A stretch of DNA of 64,000 nucleotides. It comes from Zea mays (lineage: Eukaryota; Streptophyta; Magnoliopsida; Poales; Poaceae). The DNA lies in the NCBI RefSeq assembly GCF_902167145.1, contig NC_050104.1, positions 9,632,001 to 9,696,000 on the forward strand, written 5' to 3'. Position 1 is the stretch's first letter. The number at the start of each line of letters is the position of its first letter. The notes beneath the pieces are model-generated. The model worked only from the letters and a program-made list of their open reading frames with translations, had not been told where the DNA came from and searched no databases. Of this stretch, positions 1 to 10,505 are shown one piece after another. Both the position numbers and the translations under genes were made by a program.

Positions 1-28
1 TTGTTTAGCATATATTGGTTAGCATATT

Positions 29-1197
29 TGAAAGTCGCCTAGAGGGGGGTGAATAGACAAATCTGAAATTTATAAACTTTAAGCACAATCTACAAGCCGG
101 ATTAGCGTTAGAAATAAAGTCGAGTCCGAAAGAGAGCGAAAACAAATCACAAGCAAATGAAGAGTGTGACACGGTGATTTGTTTTACCGAGGTTCGGTTC
201 TTGCAAACCTACTCCCCGTTGAGGTGGTCACAAAGATCGGGTCTCTTTCAACCCTTTCCCTCTCTCAAACGGTCACTTAGACCGAGTGAGCTTTTCTCCT
301 CAATCAATTGGGACACTTAGTCCCCACAAGGATCACCACACAATTGGTGTCTCTTGCCTTGATTACAAATGACTTGGGAACAAGAAATGGGAAGAAGAAA
401 AGCGATCCAAGCGCAATAGCTCAAAGAACACGGCAAAACTCTCTCTTCTAGTCACTAATTGCTTTGAGTGGAATTGGGACTTGGAGAGGCTTTGATTCAA
501 TCTAATTGTGTCTTGTATTGAATGTGTTGGCTGAAAACTTGGATGCCTTGAAGTGTGGTGGTTGGGGGTATTTATAGCCCCAACCACCAAAGTGGTCGTT
601 GGGAGGGGCTGCTGCCGATGGGCGCACCGGACAGTCCGGTGCGCCAGCCACGTCACCCAACCGTTAGGGTTCGACCGTTGGAGCTTCTGACAGCTGGGCC
701 ACCGGACAATCCGGTGGTGCACCCGACAGTCCCTGTTCACTGTCCGGTGCGCCTTCTGGCGCCTGCTCTGACTCTGCGCGCGCTGTCCGCGCACTGTTCA
801 CGCACTGTTCACTTTTGCAGACGACCGTTGGCGCCGTTAGCCGTTGCTCCGCATGGCACACCGGACAGTCCGGTGCCACACCGGACAGTCCGGTGAATTA
901 TAGCAGAGTGGCATTTCCAGAAACCTGAAGGTAGCGAGTTGGAGTTGATCCACCCTAGTGCACCGGACACTGTCCGGTGGCACACCAGACAATCCGGTGC
1001 GCCAGACCAGGGCAGCCTTCGGTTCCTTTTGCTCCTTTCTATTTGAACCCTTTCTTAGACTTTTTATTGGATTGTTTTGAACCTTTGGCACTTGTAGAAC
1101 TTATAATCTAGAGCAAACTAGTTAGTCCAATTATTTGTGTTGGGTAATTCAACCACCAAAATCATTTAGGAAAAGGTTTTAGCCTATTTCCCTTTCA
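29..1197 (-). mobile_element. Solo LTR of a Sirevirus-like Ty1/copia element
   Basis: A 1169-bp LTR with ends TGAAAG and CTTTCA is flanked by a perfect 5-bp target duplication ATATT (24-28 and 1198-1202). There is no internal domain, PBS or second LTR, so this is a solo LTR left by LTR-LTR recombination. Orientation is minus: a TATA box reads on that strand at 576-569. The LTR carries several copies of the palindrome CACCGGACAGTCCGGTG and its variants (about 624-646, 700-745, 860-895, 960-1000), as does the Sirevirus LTR at 45257-46504, and shares the start CCTAGAGGGGGGTGAAT. It belongs to a related but distinct family, since the rest aligns poorly. Open frames inside it are not convincing genes. 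Confidence 0.85.
569..576 (-). promoter_or_regulatory. TATA box of the solo LTR
   Basis: The minus strand reads TATAAATA inside the sequence GGGCTATAAATACCCC. It sits roughly mid-LTR, as expected for the U3/R boundary of a minus-strand element. If the solo LTR is still active it would drive transcription towards position 1, away from the transposase remnant. Confidence 0.5.
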
Positions 1198-1577
1198 ATA
1201 TTGTTTATTATGTAGCTATTGTACAATTTTCTGTGTTGGCAATCATCGTGTTGTCGTTTCATTGCAGGTTTTAGAAACATCACTTTATAGGGGAGGTGCT
1301 GCCGAATTTTTTATTGACAATAGTATTTTTTGTACATAGGTGTCATTCTGACTTGACCTTGTCCACCGTTAGCTTGACTCGTACGCGATCTTAGGTATAT
1401 ATTGTTTTAGTACATTATTCATAGATTATGTAATTTCGTTTGATGTGGTCATTTAATATTTACTATATAGTTATTAGTTAATAAGTAGTTATTATTTATT
1501 TATTACTTAGTAAGTATTTAGGCTTAAGTAGTTATTATTGAGTTAGTAGTCCATGTTTGCAATAGATAGACACCCTA
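1198..1577. other. Non-coding lead-in to the transposase remnant
   Basis: An AT-rich stretch of 380 bases between the solo LTR and the first recognisable transposase exon. A splice-acceptor-like TTTCATTGCAG occurs at about 1258-1268, so part of it may be an intron or upstream exon of the MULE transposase gene. No protein match was recognised. Confidence 0.35.
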
Positions 1578-3388
1578 GTGACACTATACCATGGAGGAAG
1601 CGTGGAGACATATGTTTATGGGAATGCTAGTTTTTATGGTATGAAGAACGTGACCATGATGTTCGATGAAAGACCATCTTTTGCCCAGATTTTCGCTCGA
1701 GCTTGTGAGGAGATCAGTTGCAATATAAACGACCCTAGAATATCAATTCAGGGTTTGTTGTCCCATATTACATCTGAGACAGTTGTCCGACGGTTGATCT
1801 CCATTTCCTCAGAAGATGATTGGGTGAGATATGTCAGAATTGTGAAGACAATTGTTCCACCATGTTTGGATGTGGTTGTTCGAAAGTTATCTGTTAGTCA
1901 TTGCGATGCTCCATTCGGGTTGTCTCCACAAATGCCAAATGCATCTCGTATTGAAGCTCCTTTGCCTGAGCTTCCGGAAGAAGTGGTTGTTGTGCCCGAT
2001 GCTCAATCGGGCCCGAACGAGTATGAGATTTATCGTCCTCTTCACGGCGTTTGTGGGGCTTCTAATCCAGTGGTACCCCCAGGAGATCCCAATGACCCAG
2101 GATCCAATTGAGGATCATCCTAGTAAGTGTCTTTAACATGTTGTTCATATCCATCGTTATTTCGTTTGATTAGACTTTTTAATGTAGTATTTCCTCCTTC
2201 GACGCGATGCAGGATTTCCACAACTAGATAATGATGCTTATCTTGATGTGCCTGTATCATACAATATGGACAACATATGCAGGGCATCAAATAGTGTTGA
2301 TGTTCATATTGAGGATGAGGAGGAGCCAAATGAGGCTGCACGGGCCTTAGATTCTGATTATGACCGTCCGGTTCAAGAAATGACCGAGCAAGAAATTGAA
2401 CTCATAAGACGTTTGTGTCCCGAGCGTGACCCTGCAGTACATGAATTTAGTAGTCTAAGTCATTCCACCGGTGCATATGCAGAAGGACGTGATGATGAAC
2501 TGCTAGAGGCTCTGGATAACGCCGACAACATTGAGATTAAGGTAGGCTTACTTTTCAAGGACCTGCCTACACTAAGACGATGGCTACAGGAATATTCTAT
2601 GAACCGCAAGAGGTCGTTCAAGGTGAGACACTCGTATGCACAGCGTAGTTACACAGTTGTGTGCGAGGTATCGGAATGTAATTGGAGGGTATGTGCCCGA
2701 AGGCAGAAGGAAACCAGAAAGTTTAAGATCACCAAAATTGTAGGTCCACACACTTGTGCCTAGAGAGAGCTGAGCTCTAAGCATCGTCAGTTGACATCTA
2801 CCCTAATTGTGAAAAGGTTATTGAGGATATTGAAGGGTCAGCCAAACTTGAAGGTGAAGTCAATTATGATCATGACTTCGGAGCTGTTTGGTTACAAGAT
2901 CAAGTATGGGAAAGCATGGAGGGCAAAGCAGCGAGCATGGAAGATGATATACGGGGATTGGGAAGAGGGTTACGAGAAGTTACTGGCATTGTTCAATGCA
3001 ATCAAAGCAAAAAAACCCAGGCATGCATTACGAGTACATCCCTAAACCTAATGAATGGAGGAATGGCGGAGAGATCTTCTTTCGTGCTTTCTGGTGTTTC
3101 TTGCAGTGCGTACAGGCCTTTAGGCATTGTCGTCCCGTGCTCTCTATTGATGGTACTTTTCTGCTTGGGAAGTATAAGGGCAAATTGTTGGTTGCCATAT
3201 CATGTGACGCAGACAACGCATTGGTTCCTTTGGCATTTGCTTTGGTGGAGAGGGAGAACAGAGATAGTTGGTCTTGGTTCTTGCGACTTGTTCGGATCCA
3301 TGTCGTGGGCCCTGGTCGCGAGGTTGGTGTCATATCTGACAGACACCAAGGTATTCTTAATGCAGTGCAAGAGCAAATTTCGAATTAG
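1578..3388 (+). pseudogene. MURA-type (MULE) transposase remnant
   Basis: The N-terminal exon (1578 to about 2122) encodes the FDERPSFAQI segment typical of maize MULE transposases. An intron (about 2123-2213) follows, then the DNA-binding region (2214-2763) with the KRSFKVRHS...CNWRVCAR zinc-finger-like motif. The DDE core (about 2996-3388) shows the first catalytic aspartate in SIDGTFLLGKYKGKL and the second in VISDRHQGIL. The gene is broken. The frame changes near 2080, a TAG stop interrupts the continuing frame at 2761-2763, and an A-run at about 3007-3014 shifts frame. The reading frame then ends at 3388 before the third catalytic acidic residue and the SWIM zinc finger. It is non-functional as it stands. 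The PMD gene follows directly downstream, and whether the two were one transcript cannot be decided from sequence. Confidence 0.85.
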
Positions 3389-3454
3389 TATATGCAACGT
3401 ATATTTGACTAATGAAATTAATTTGATTGTTATGTGTTGCCCGTTCTGCGGGTC

Positions 3455-4514
3455 CGGACCCACGAACGGTTTTTGAAGGAGATGCGGTACGATGACAGGT
3501 ACACTCCTCTCCTAGAGAGGGCTGGCTTGGATGTCATATCGTTCCAGGTTCGTCGTGGACTGCCACTTTCAACCCAGCGGCGTTGACGGCTCTGGTCGAC
3601 AGGTAAAGACTTCTATATTTTTTAACTTTTACAGTAATCACATCTACTTTGCATACTAATGATTTTGTATTCGTTTGTCTTCCAATAGGTGGCGACCAGA
3701 GACTCACACTTTCCACCTTCCCTGCGGTGAGATGACTGTAACGCTGGAAGATTGTCAGAAGATTCTTGGTCTCAGCAGTATGGGTCGTCCAGTGACCGGT
3801 CAGGCAGCACCAGGTGGTTGGAGGCAGAGGGTGGAGGCCTTCCTTAGGAGACTGCTTCCTGATGACCTACGAGGTAGCCACACCACCGGAGTCCCACTCA
3901 CCTGGCTTAGGCAAGCTTTTGGGGAGTGTCCACCTAGTGCAAACGAGCAGACGGTTGGCTACCATTATCGAGCTTGGATTCTCCACCTATTTGGTTCAGT
4001 TCTTTTTCCAGACGCGATAGGCGACAGCGCGTCATGGATGTTTCTGCCCTGCCTGACTGACTGGGATACGACAGGAGGTTACAGCTGGGCTTCTGTAGTG
4101 TTGGCCTTCCTCTATAGGCAACTTTGCGAGGCTTGTCGTCGTTCGTCGAGGACTGCTAGCTTAGGTGGGTGGGTGTACCTACTACAGTTGTGGATGTGGG
4201 CACACATACCCGTCGGTCGACCCAGAGAGTTTGCTCCTCGTGAGTGGTTCGTGGTAGTCGGACATCGGCTTAAGCCCATGGCTGCCTACCGCTGGGACCA
4301 GGTCGAGGAACCATTCGCACGACACCAGCGTGCGTACGTGGAGTACTCAAATGAGCTGGACGCACTTACTCCTTCGATGGTGAGTTGTGTACTTTTATCT
4401 TTTTTCTTAAGAGGTTGGTAAAATTACTATAAACTTATATGTGAAATCTAATACTTTCTAGGTGACCTGGCAACCATATCTTGAGCCATATTTCGCCAGC
4501 ATACAGTTGAGCAG
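3455..4514 (+). pseudogene. Plant mobile domain (PMD, MAIN/MAIL-like) gene, 5' part
   Basis: This encodes the start of a PMD protein, the domain of MAIN/MAIL1 and phosphatase-7-long-form-like proteins that is frequent in plant transposons. Exon 1 (about 3455-3602) holds the RRGLPL segment and shows a one-base loss in CCACTTTCAACC (about 3570) that throws the frame into a stop. Intron 3603-3688 (GT...AG) precedes exon 2 (3689-4379), which carries the WRPETHTFHLPCGEMTVTLE signature, the ILGLSSMGRPVTG loop and the Trp-rich WILHLFGSVLF and WMWAHIPVGRP helices. Intron 4380-4461 leads to a short exon that stops at 4514, where a Ty3/gypsy element was inserted (TSD AGCAG 4510-4514). The remaining exons lie at 26164-27314. 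Some PMD proteins act in silencing or meristem maintenance, but this copy is transposon-borne and broken. Confidence 0.85.
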
Positions 4515-5891
4515 TGTCGGGGACCATAATTAGGGGTACCCCCAACACTCCTAAACTCGGCTGGTAATCACCATCAGCACAAGCTGCGGAAGCTGATGGG
4601 CACAATTCAGGTCAAGGCTTCGTCTACTCAAGGGACGCGATCTCGCCTCGCCCGAGCCCAGCCTCGGGCGGGAACAGTAGACCCAGGCGGATTCACGCCT
4701 CGCCTGAGGGCCTCCTCAAGCAACGGGCGCACCCTCGACTCTCCCGAGGCCCAGCTCGGGCAGGCTTCGCACTGAAGCAACCTTGGCCAGATCGCCTCAC
4801 CAACCGACCGTATCGCAGGAGCATTCAATGTGAGGATCGCCTGACACCTTATCCTGACGCACGTTCCTCAGTCGGCAGGGCCGAAGTGACCGCAGTCACT
4901 TTGCCCCTCCACTGACTGACCTGACAGGAAAGCAGCATTGCCTGCCCCGCTCCGACTGCTGTGCCACCTGCCAAGATGAGGCTGACAGCAGCTAAGTCCA
5001 GCCTCGGGCGCCACAGGAAGCTCCGCCTCGCCCGCCCTTGGGCTCAGCCTCAGGAGAAGTCTCCGCCTCGCCCGACCCCAGGGCTCGGCCCCCGCCTCGG
5101 CCTCGGAAAATGGACTCCGCCTCGCCCGACCCCAGGGCTCGGCCTCGACCTCGACCACGGAAGGTGGTCTCCGCCTTGCCCGACCCCAGGGCCCGTCCTC
5201 AACCTCGACCTCGGGTGGAATCGCGTCCTCGCCCGACCCCGGCCTCGGCCTCAGGAGGAGACTCCGCCTCGCCCGACCTTGGGCTCGAACCGACCACGCC
5301 ACAAGAGGTACATCATTACCCTACCCCTAGCTAGCTCAGGCTACAGGGGAACAAGACCGGCGTCCCATCCAGACTCGCCTCGGTAACAAGTAATGATGGC
5401 TCCCCGCGTGCGCCCATGACGACGGCGGCTCTCAACCCCTTACGAAAGCAAGGATACGTCAGCAAGGTCCCGATAGCCCCGACAGCTGTGCTTCTACAGG
5501 GCTCAAACGCTCCTCCGACGGCCACAACACCATGTACACAGGGTCCTAGCACCTCTCCGACAGCCACGTTAGCATGTACATAGGGCTTCGGCTCCTCTCT
5601 GCCGGACACGTTAGCACACTGCTACACCCCATTGTACACCTGGACCCTCTCCTTGCATCTATAAAAGGAAGGGCCAGGGCCCTCATACAGGAGGGTGGTC
5701 GCGAGGGACTCTCTCTCCCTCGCGAACGCTTGTAACCCCCTACTTCAAGCGCATCCACTCTGGCGCAGGACAACACGAAGCCGTGGTTTTCCCCCCTCTA
5801 TGTTCCGTCTCGCGCCAACCCATCTGGGCTGGGGCACGCAGCGACAATTTACTCGTCGGTCCAGGGACCCCCCGGGGTCGAAACATCGATA
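4515..5891 (+). repeat. 5' LTR of the Ty3/gypsy element
   Basis: A 1377-bp direct repeat of 24776-26158. It contains a CG-rich block (about 5030-5290) in which units built on CCTCGCCCGACCCCAGGGCT recur with a spacing of roughly 45-65 bp, a TATA box at 5660-5666, and U5 ending at 5891. The long open frames on either strand inside it come from the CG-rich repeats and are not taken as genes. Confidence 0.93.
5660..5666 (+). promoter_or_regulatory. TATA box in the 5' LTR
   Basis: TATAAAA occurs within GCATCTATAAAAGGAAGGG, about 230 bp before the LTR end. The same sequence is present in the 3' LTR at about 25920. This position fits the retroelement promoter at the U3/R boundary. Confidence 0.7.
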
Positions 5892-5911
5892 GTTGGTGCG
5901 CCAGGTAGGGG
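5892..5911 (+). other. Primer-binding site of the Ty3/gypsy element
   Basis: TTGGTGCGCCAGGTAGGGG directly follows the 5' LTR. The same post-LTR sequence is common in maize Tat-type elements, where it pairs with a tRNA 3' end. Which tRNA was not worked out. Confidence 0.65.
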
Positions 5912-6014
5912 CCTGCTGCGTGTTGACGAACAACTTCCTGTCAAGTTCCAGATAGGTAGTCTCCAGCAACCTCTTCAGCCCGGGACGCTGCTCCGTTTCG
6001 GGAGTCTTGAGTTC

Positions 6015-8519
6015 ATGTCTCTCGATGGCAGCTACGACATGGTACTCCTTCCTCCACCGCGCGACAGCGACAATGACGGCCGTCAGCCCGCCCGGCGGCG
6101 GCGGACTCGGTGACGTCTTCCCCCCACGATGGAAGAGCAGCATCCGGGTTTGTCCCGTCGCCTTCCTCGCCGCAGGAGAAGGAGGCGGGGCAACCATGGC
6201 CAAGCAGGAGGCGGCACCTCGTCGGCTATCGAACGAGTCGACGACACCGGCGCCCCAGCGGGGGACACGTCGGGTGTTGACCTCGCGCCTGAGACAAAGA
6301 CGAGCGTTGTTTCCCCGCAACACGCCAACCCCAAGTGGACAGATGACGCCAGCACACTCGCGAAGGGCCTGCTGGGCGTTAGCCTCGTACCTGACATAAT
6401 GGTGCAGTCCGTCCCCGACGCGACTTCGTCACCATCCATCGATCGAGAGGTACCGTCCGTTTTCCACCCTGTGCCTTTTAGATTCAGCTTCGATCCACCA
6501 AGCGACCCCGCTTCGGTGAGCGCTTTCATAAAGGCATATCCTAACCTTCCGGGGTACCATATGTGGTCGACCTGGGACCGACTGACGGCCGTCTCGACCT
6601 ACGGGCCCCCGGGTTCTGAGGAAGATGACGAGCCCGACTCTGGTTGGAATTTCTCCGGGCTCGGTAATCCTAGCGCCATGCGAGACTTCATGACCGCATG
6701 TGACTACTGCCTCTCCGATTGCTCCGATGATGGCCACAGCCTTGACAACGAAGGTTGTGGACCAAGTCGCGAATGTTTCCATGTCGATCTAGGGGGTCTT
6801 GACGAAGGCAACCACCTTGGTATGCCGGAGGACGACGATCCCCCTAGGCCTGCGCCTCGCGTTGACATCCTACGGGAGCTAGCTGTGGTCCCAGTCCCTG
6901 CGGGGGGTCAGGACACACAGCTCGAGCAAATCCGCGAGATGCAGGCCAAGCTCGACGAGGAAGCAGGACAACTTGTGCAGCTCCAGCAAAACATCGGGCA
7001 GGAGTGGGCAGGCCGAGCACTAGCCGAAGAAGCGCGTCATCAAGCCTAGGACGTCCAGCACTGCATCGCTGACGATGCCAGGGCAAGGCTGCCCCCGGCT
7101 TCCAGTGGGGTCGGCCAGAATCTGGCTGCAGAGGCAATTCTACTCCGAGCAATGCCGGAGCCATCCACCACCGAGGGGCGGTGTATCCAGGGAGAACTCA
7201 AGAATCTCCTGGAGGATGTCGTGGTCCGACGGGCCGAGAGCTCTGCCTCCTGAAGGCAGGGGTACCCCCCAGAGCATCGCGCCACGACCTCCCGATTCAT
7301 GCGGGAAGCCTCGGTCCACACCGGGCGCACGCGGGACGCAACGCCTGCAGCCTCGGGTCGCCTTGGCAACGAGCACCGCCGCCATGACTGTCGAGCCCGC
7401 CTCGACGAAAAGGTGCGCCGAGGCTACCACCCCAGGCGTGGGGGATGCTACGACAGCGGGGAAGATCGGAGCCCCTCGCCCGAACCACCCGGTCTGCAAG
7501 CCTTTAGCCGGGCCATACGACGGGCGCCGTTCCCGACCCGGTTCCGGGCCCCGACTACCATCACCAAGTACTCGGGGGAAACAAGGCCAGAACTGTGGCT
7601 TGCGGACTACCGGCTGGCCTGCCAGCTAGGAGGAACGGATGATGACAACCTCATCATCCGCAACCTCCCCCTGTTCCTCTCCGACGCCGCCCGGGCCTGG
7701 CTGGAGCATCTGCCTCCTGCGCAGATATCCAACTGGGACGACCTGGTCAAGGCCTTCGCTAGAAACTTCCAGGGCACATACATGCGCCCTGGGAACTCTT
7801 GGGATCTCCGAAGCTACCGCCAGTAGCCAGGGGAATCCCTGCGGGACTACATCCGGCGGTTTTCGAAGCAGCGCATCGGGCTGCCCAACATCACCGACTC
7901 AGATGTCATCGGCGCTTTCCTCGCCGGCACCACTTGCCGCGACCTGGTGAGCAAGCTGGGTCGCAAGACTCCCACCAGGGCGAGCGAGTTGATGGATATC
8001 GCCACCAAGTTCGCCTCTGGTCAGGAGGCGGTCGAGGCCATCTTCCGGAAGGACAAGCAGCCTCAGGGACGCCAGCAGTAAGACGTCCCCGAGGCGTCCG
8101 CCCAGCGCGGCACGAAGAAGAAGGCCAAGAAGAAGTCGCAAGCGAAACGCAACGCCGCCGACGTGGATCTTGTCGCTGCCGCCGAGCACAGGAACCTTCG
8201 GAAGCCTCCCGGAGGGGCCAACCTGTTCGACAAGATGCTCAAGGAGTCGTGCCCCTATCATTAGGGTCCCGTCAAACACACCCTTAAGGAATGCGTCATG
8301 CTTCAGCGCTACTTCCATAAGGTCTGGCCCTCGGCGGAAGGTGGCAGAGGCTATGACAACGACAAGAAGGAGGGCAACAAGGCAGAGGAGTTCCCCGAGG
8401 TCCACGGCTGTTTCATGATCTACGATGGGCAAGTGGCGAACGTCTCGGCTCGGCACCGCAAGCAGGAGCGCCGGGAGGTCTGCTCGGTGAAGGTGGCGGC
8501 GCCAGTCTACCTAGACTAG
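6015..8519 (+). pseudogene. gag region of the Ty3/gypsy element
   Basis: The frame starts at ATG 6015 and stays the same through the whole gag-pol, but TGA/TAG/TAA stops interrupt it at 6111, 7047, 7251, 7824, 8079, 8262 and 8517. The first third is acidic and Pro-rich. A glutamine-rich coiled-coil stretch lies at about 6915-7050. The retrotransposon gag domain spans about 7540-7990 (FRAPTTITKYSG, WLADYRLACQLG, ARAWLEHLPPAQI, RDYIRRFSKQR). A CPYH...H...C cluster near 8252-8300 may replace the usual zinc knuckle. The continuing frame on both sides of every stop shows point mutation rather than rearrangement. Confidence 0.85.
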
Positions 8520-9344
8520 TCCGACAAGCCCATCACCTTCGACCAAGGTGACCACCCTGACCGCGTGCCGAGCCCAGGAAAGTACCCGCTCGTTGTTGAC
8601 CCCGTCATCGTCAACGTCAGGCTCACCAAGGTCCTCATGGACGGAGGCAGCAGCCTCAACATCATCTACGCCGAGACCCTCGGGCTCTTGCAGATCGATT
8701 TGTCCATGATCCAGGCCGGTGCGGCGCCTTTTCACGGGATCATCCCCGGGAAGCGCGTCCAGCCCCTTGGACAACTCGATCTGCCCGTCTGCTTCGGGAC
8801 TCCCTCCAACTTCCGAAAGAAAACCCTCACATTCGAGGTGGTCGGGTTCCGAGGAACCTACCACGCGGTGCTGGGGAGATTGTGCTACGCCAAGTTCATG
8901 GTCGTCCCCAACTACACATACCTCAAGCTCAAGATGCTGGGCCCCAACGGGGTCATCACCGTCGGCTCCACATACCGACACGCGTACGAATGCGACGTGG
9001 AGTGCGTGGAGTACGCTGAGGCCCTCGCCGAGTCTGAGGCCCTCATCGCCGATCTGGAGTGCCTCTCCAAAAAGGTGCCAGATGCGAAGCGCCACGCCGG
9101 CAACTTCGAGCCAGCAGAGGCGGTTAAGTCCGTTCCTCTCGACCCTAGCAATGACGCCTCCAAGCAAGTCCGGATCGGCTCCGAGCTCGACCCCAAATAG
9201 GAAGCAGTGCTCGTCGACTTTCTCCACGCAAACGCCGAGGTTTTTGCGTGGAGTCCCTCGGACATGCCAGGCATACCGAGGGATGTCGCCAAGCACTCGC
9301 TGGATATCCGAGCTGGAGCCCGACCCGTGAAGCAGCCTCTGCGC
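8520..9344 (+). pseudogene. Aspartic protease region of pol (Ty3/gypsy)
   Basis: The frame continues from gag after the TAG at 8517. The retropepsin-like core has the active-site loop as MDGGSSLNIIY (about 8635-8670), that is DGG rather than the common DSG/DTG, followed by the GTYHAVLGR flap and strand region (about 8850-8885). A TAG at 9198 breaks the linker towards the reverse transcriptase, and a TGA lies at 9345. In the intact element this protease would cleave the gag-pol polyprotein. Confidence 0.8.
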
Positions 9345-9347
9345 TGA

Positions 9348-10505
9348 TTCGACGAAGAAAAGCGCAGAGCCATAGGCGAGGAGATCCACAAGCTGATGGC
9401 TGCAGGGATCATCAAAGAGGTATTCCATCCCGAATGGCTAGCCAACCCTGTGCTTGTGAAAAAGAAAGGTGGGAAATGGAGGATGTATGTAGACTACACT
9501 GGTCTAAACAAAGCATGTCCAAAGGTTCCCTACCCTCTGCCTCGCATCGATCAAATCGTGGATTCCACTGCTGGGTGCGAAACTCTATCATTCCTCGATG
9601 CCTACTCAGGGTATCACCAAATCAAGATGAAGGAGTCTGACCAGCTCGCGACTTCTTTCATCACACCTTTTGGCATGTACTGTTATATTACTATGCCATT
9701 TGGTTTGAGGAATGCAGGCGCGACATATCAAAGGTGCATGAACCACGTGTTCGGAGAACACATCGGTAGAACGGTCGAGGCTTACGTCGATGACATCGTA
9801 GTCAAGACGAGAAAAGCCTCTGACCTCCTCTCTGACCTTGAAACGACGTTCAAGTGTCTGAGGGCGAAGGGCGTGAAACTCAACCCCGAGAAGTGTGTCT
9901 TCGGAGTCCCCCCGAGGCATGCTCCTGCGGTTCATCGTCTCCGAGTGGGGCATCGAGGCCAACCCGGAGAAAATCGCGGCCATTACCAACATGGGCCCTA
10001 TCAAAGACTTGAAAGGAGTACGGAGGGTCATGGGATGCGTTGCGGCTCTGAGCCGCTTTATCTCGTGCCTCGGCGAAAGAGGCCTACCCTTGTATCGCCT
10101 CTTAAGGAAGACCGAGCGCTTCTCTTGGACCCCCGAGGCCGAGGAAGCCCTCGGAAACCTGAAGGCACTCCTTACAAGTACGCCCATCTTGGTGCCCCCC
10201 GCTGCAGGAGAAGCCCTCTTGATCTACGTAGCCGCAACCACTCAGGTGGTCAGCGCCGCGATCGTAGTCGAGAGACGAGAAGAAGGGCATGCATTGCTCG
10301 TCCAGAGGCCGGTCTACTTCATCAGCGAAGTGCTATCCGAGACCAAGATCGGCTACCCGCAAATTCAGAAGCTACTGTACGCAGTAATTCTGATGCGGCG
10401 AAAGTTGCGACACTACTTTGAGTCTCATCCGGTGACTATGGTGTCGTTCTTCCCCTGGGGGAGATCATCCAGTGCCGAGAGGCCTCGGGTAGGATAGCGA
10501 AGTGG
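9348..10505 (+). pseudogene. Reverse transcriptase and first RNase H region (Ty3/gypsy)
   Basis: The RT fingers and palm show KKKGGKWRMYVDYTGLNKACP, SFLDAYSGYHQIKM, FGLRNAGATYQR and the catalytic YVDD in EAYVDDIVVKTRK (about 9780-9810). A run of six C residues at 9908-9913 shifts the reading by one base. The RT tail and the RNase H-like segment (about 9914-10455) are therefore read in another frame, until a missing base near 10452-10455 brings the frame back. Residues after the shift (EANPEKIAAI, GYPQIQKLLYAV) are still well conserved, so both indels are probably recent. Confidence 0.87.

Noticed and set aside
363..1091. Overlapping ORFs at the window start
   Set aside because: They lie inside the solo LTR and come from the CG-rich palindromic repeats.
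4628..5386. ORFs of Pro/Arg-rich proteins in the 5' LTR and the same in 24847-25648
   Set aside because: Translation of the CCTCGCCCGACC repeat block of the gypsy LTR; present in both LTRs and in all frames.
8511..9428. 305-codon minus-strand frame
   Set aside because: Antisense shadow of the protease region of the gypsy pol, which has clear domain motifs on the plus strand.
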